NCBI RefSeq assembly: GCF_000002075.1
Contig: NW_004797721.1
Coordinates: forward strand, 188,659-252,658
Origin: Aplysia californica
Taxonomy: Eukaryota; Mollusca; Gastropoda; Aplysiida; Aplysiidae
DNA length: 64,000 bases
Reading direction: 5' to 3'
Both the position numbers and the translations under genes were made by a program. How positions within the stretch are numbered: the first letter of the stretch is position 1; each line of letters starts with the position of its first letter. The notes under the pieces were generated by a model that was not told where the DNA came from, made no database searches, and saw nothing but the letters and a program-made list of their open reading frames with translations. This document shows, piece after piece, positions 63,141 to 64,000 of the stretch.

Positions 63141-64000
63141 GTAAATCATATGGGACCGGGTTCCTCCTACCCCTTGTCCCCTCCAATACCCCTTCCCCTT
63201 CTCCTGGGGAGATTGTTTTTCTTGATGAGGCGTGCACCGAACACACTCTTATCAAAGTTCAAAGTTATGCTGTGCTGTTGATATTCATCATGGAAGTCGC
63301 CAAGAGAAGAATGATTGTCTCAGTGGGATTTCAGTGTTGATGAATGACTTCATGGCTTGCGTGTCGCAGCTTTGGACTTTTGATAAATCATGTCATGTGC
63401 ACGCCTCACAAACAACTCCTTCTCCCCCCCTAGTATACAGTGTGCAGCAAGGTGCATTTGTAGCGCTTATTGTTGCACGTTTCTCTCCACGCACACGCGT
63501 TATCCGTTGAACTTTGTTTACGTCCTCGTGCTATCGTTTTGTACTCTTTCTCAAACTTGAGTTGTGGTTTTTGCTTGTAGAATCTTGTTTTCTGAGGAAG
63601 ATTTGGTTACTTGTCTATGTACACTCAAAATACATTTTGGTTTGTTTTGTGTTTAGTCAAAATGCAGTGTAGTATATTACGTGCATTTTGCTCCGGTGAA
63701 TATTTTATATTGCTGCATGTCTACAATTTACATTTAGGTGTTGTGAGCTTTCTTGTTCTTGTGTAACCAAATTTTACTAACTTATTAAAATAATGATGTT
63801 TTTTGAGGAAAAAAACTAACATTTGTCTCAAAGGTTGTTGAGAATGCAGACCAGTTTAAATAACATGACTGTGTGATAGACAGATAAATTGCTTGTAAGG
63901 ATATATAGTAGTGTTTCTCTTAAGGGACTTTGTCCCATCAATTAAATTTATGGGAAAGTATGGTGTAAAGTTTTTATCATGAAAGTCTGGATGTCATGGC
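63141..64000. other. Right-edge intronic sequence of the WIPI-like gene
   Basis: After the last candidate donor no WIPI exon is recognisable. The open frame to about 63338 loses its coding character. The final WIPI exon is expected beyond the window. Confidence 0.5.

Overview
This is eukaryotic genomic DNA, AT-rich, with many introns and a heavy load of transposons and microsatellites. Protein similarity, short exons (32-247 bp) in long introns, and the mix of tRNA-type SINEs, RTE/CR1-like LINE tails, mariner/pogo/hAT elements and long GA, GT, AC and AAC tracts suggest a lophotrochozoan, probably a mollusc and possibly a gastropod. That placement is an inference from style, not from a diagnostic marker.

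Two host genes account for nearly all the real coding sequence. On the minus strand (34374 down to 1943) are 24 coding exons of a HERC3/HERC4-type HECT E3 ubiquitin ligase: start codon, complete RCC1 propeller, linker, and most of the HECT N-lobe. The C-lobe with the catalytic cysteine lies off the left edge. On the plus strand (43345 to about 63140) are ten exons of a WIPI1/WIPI2-type PROPPIN, the phosphoinositide-binding WD40 protein of autophagosome formation. It has the start codon, the FRRG motif and most of the C-terminal tail; the last exon lies off the right edge. The genes are head to head, about 9 kb apart. All internal exon phases agree when codons are counted across the splice junctions.

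Much of the recognisable non-coding sequence is transposon-derived. From left to right: a ZBED5-like hAT piece (85-1872); a TTAA-flanked MITE (5082-5358); a MADF-domain fragment (6617); a SINE with perfect 16-bp target duplications (8798-8991); one of two copies of an unnamed ~460-bp repeat (11545 and 19722); a decayed mariner split by a pogo-like MITE (13170-14860); a LINE tail (21410-22010); a 4.3-kb inverted-repeat transposon filling most of one HERC intron and itself carrying a solo LTR (22711-27022); more SINEs; and a MITE family with GCGTGCTGAC ends (30532 and 45909). Further right are two more pogo-like MITEs (31899 and 33178), a THAP-domain exon in the intergenic region (39679), a hAT element with a nested pogo-like MITE (40962-42538), a Tc1 deletion derivative (44196), a TTAA-bounded element with internal tandem duplication (46908), a mariner with a GC-rich insert (55654-57646), a LINE tail (57700) and a last pogo-like MITE (61196).

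I found no CRISPR, operon, prokaryotic defence system, rRNA or free-standing tRNA gene. The points most worth following are the 4.3-kb transposon with repeated inverted subterminal motifs, the nested and convergent MITE families, and splicing features of the two host genes: a GC-AG intron, three nested same-phase donors, and an in-frame tandem donor.
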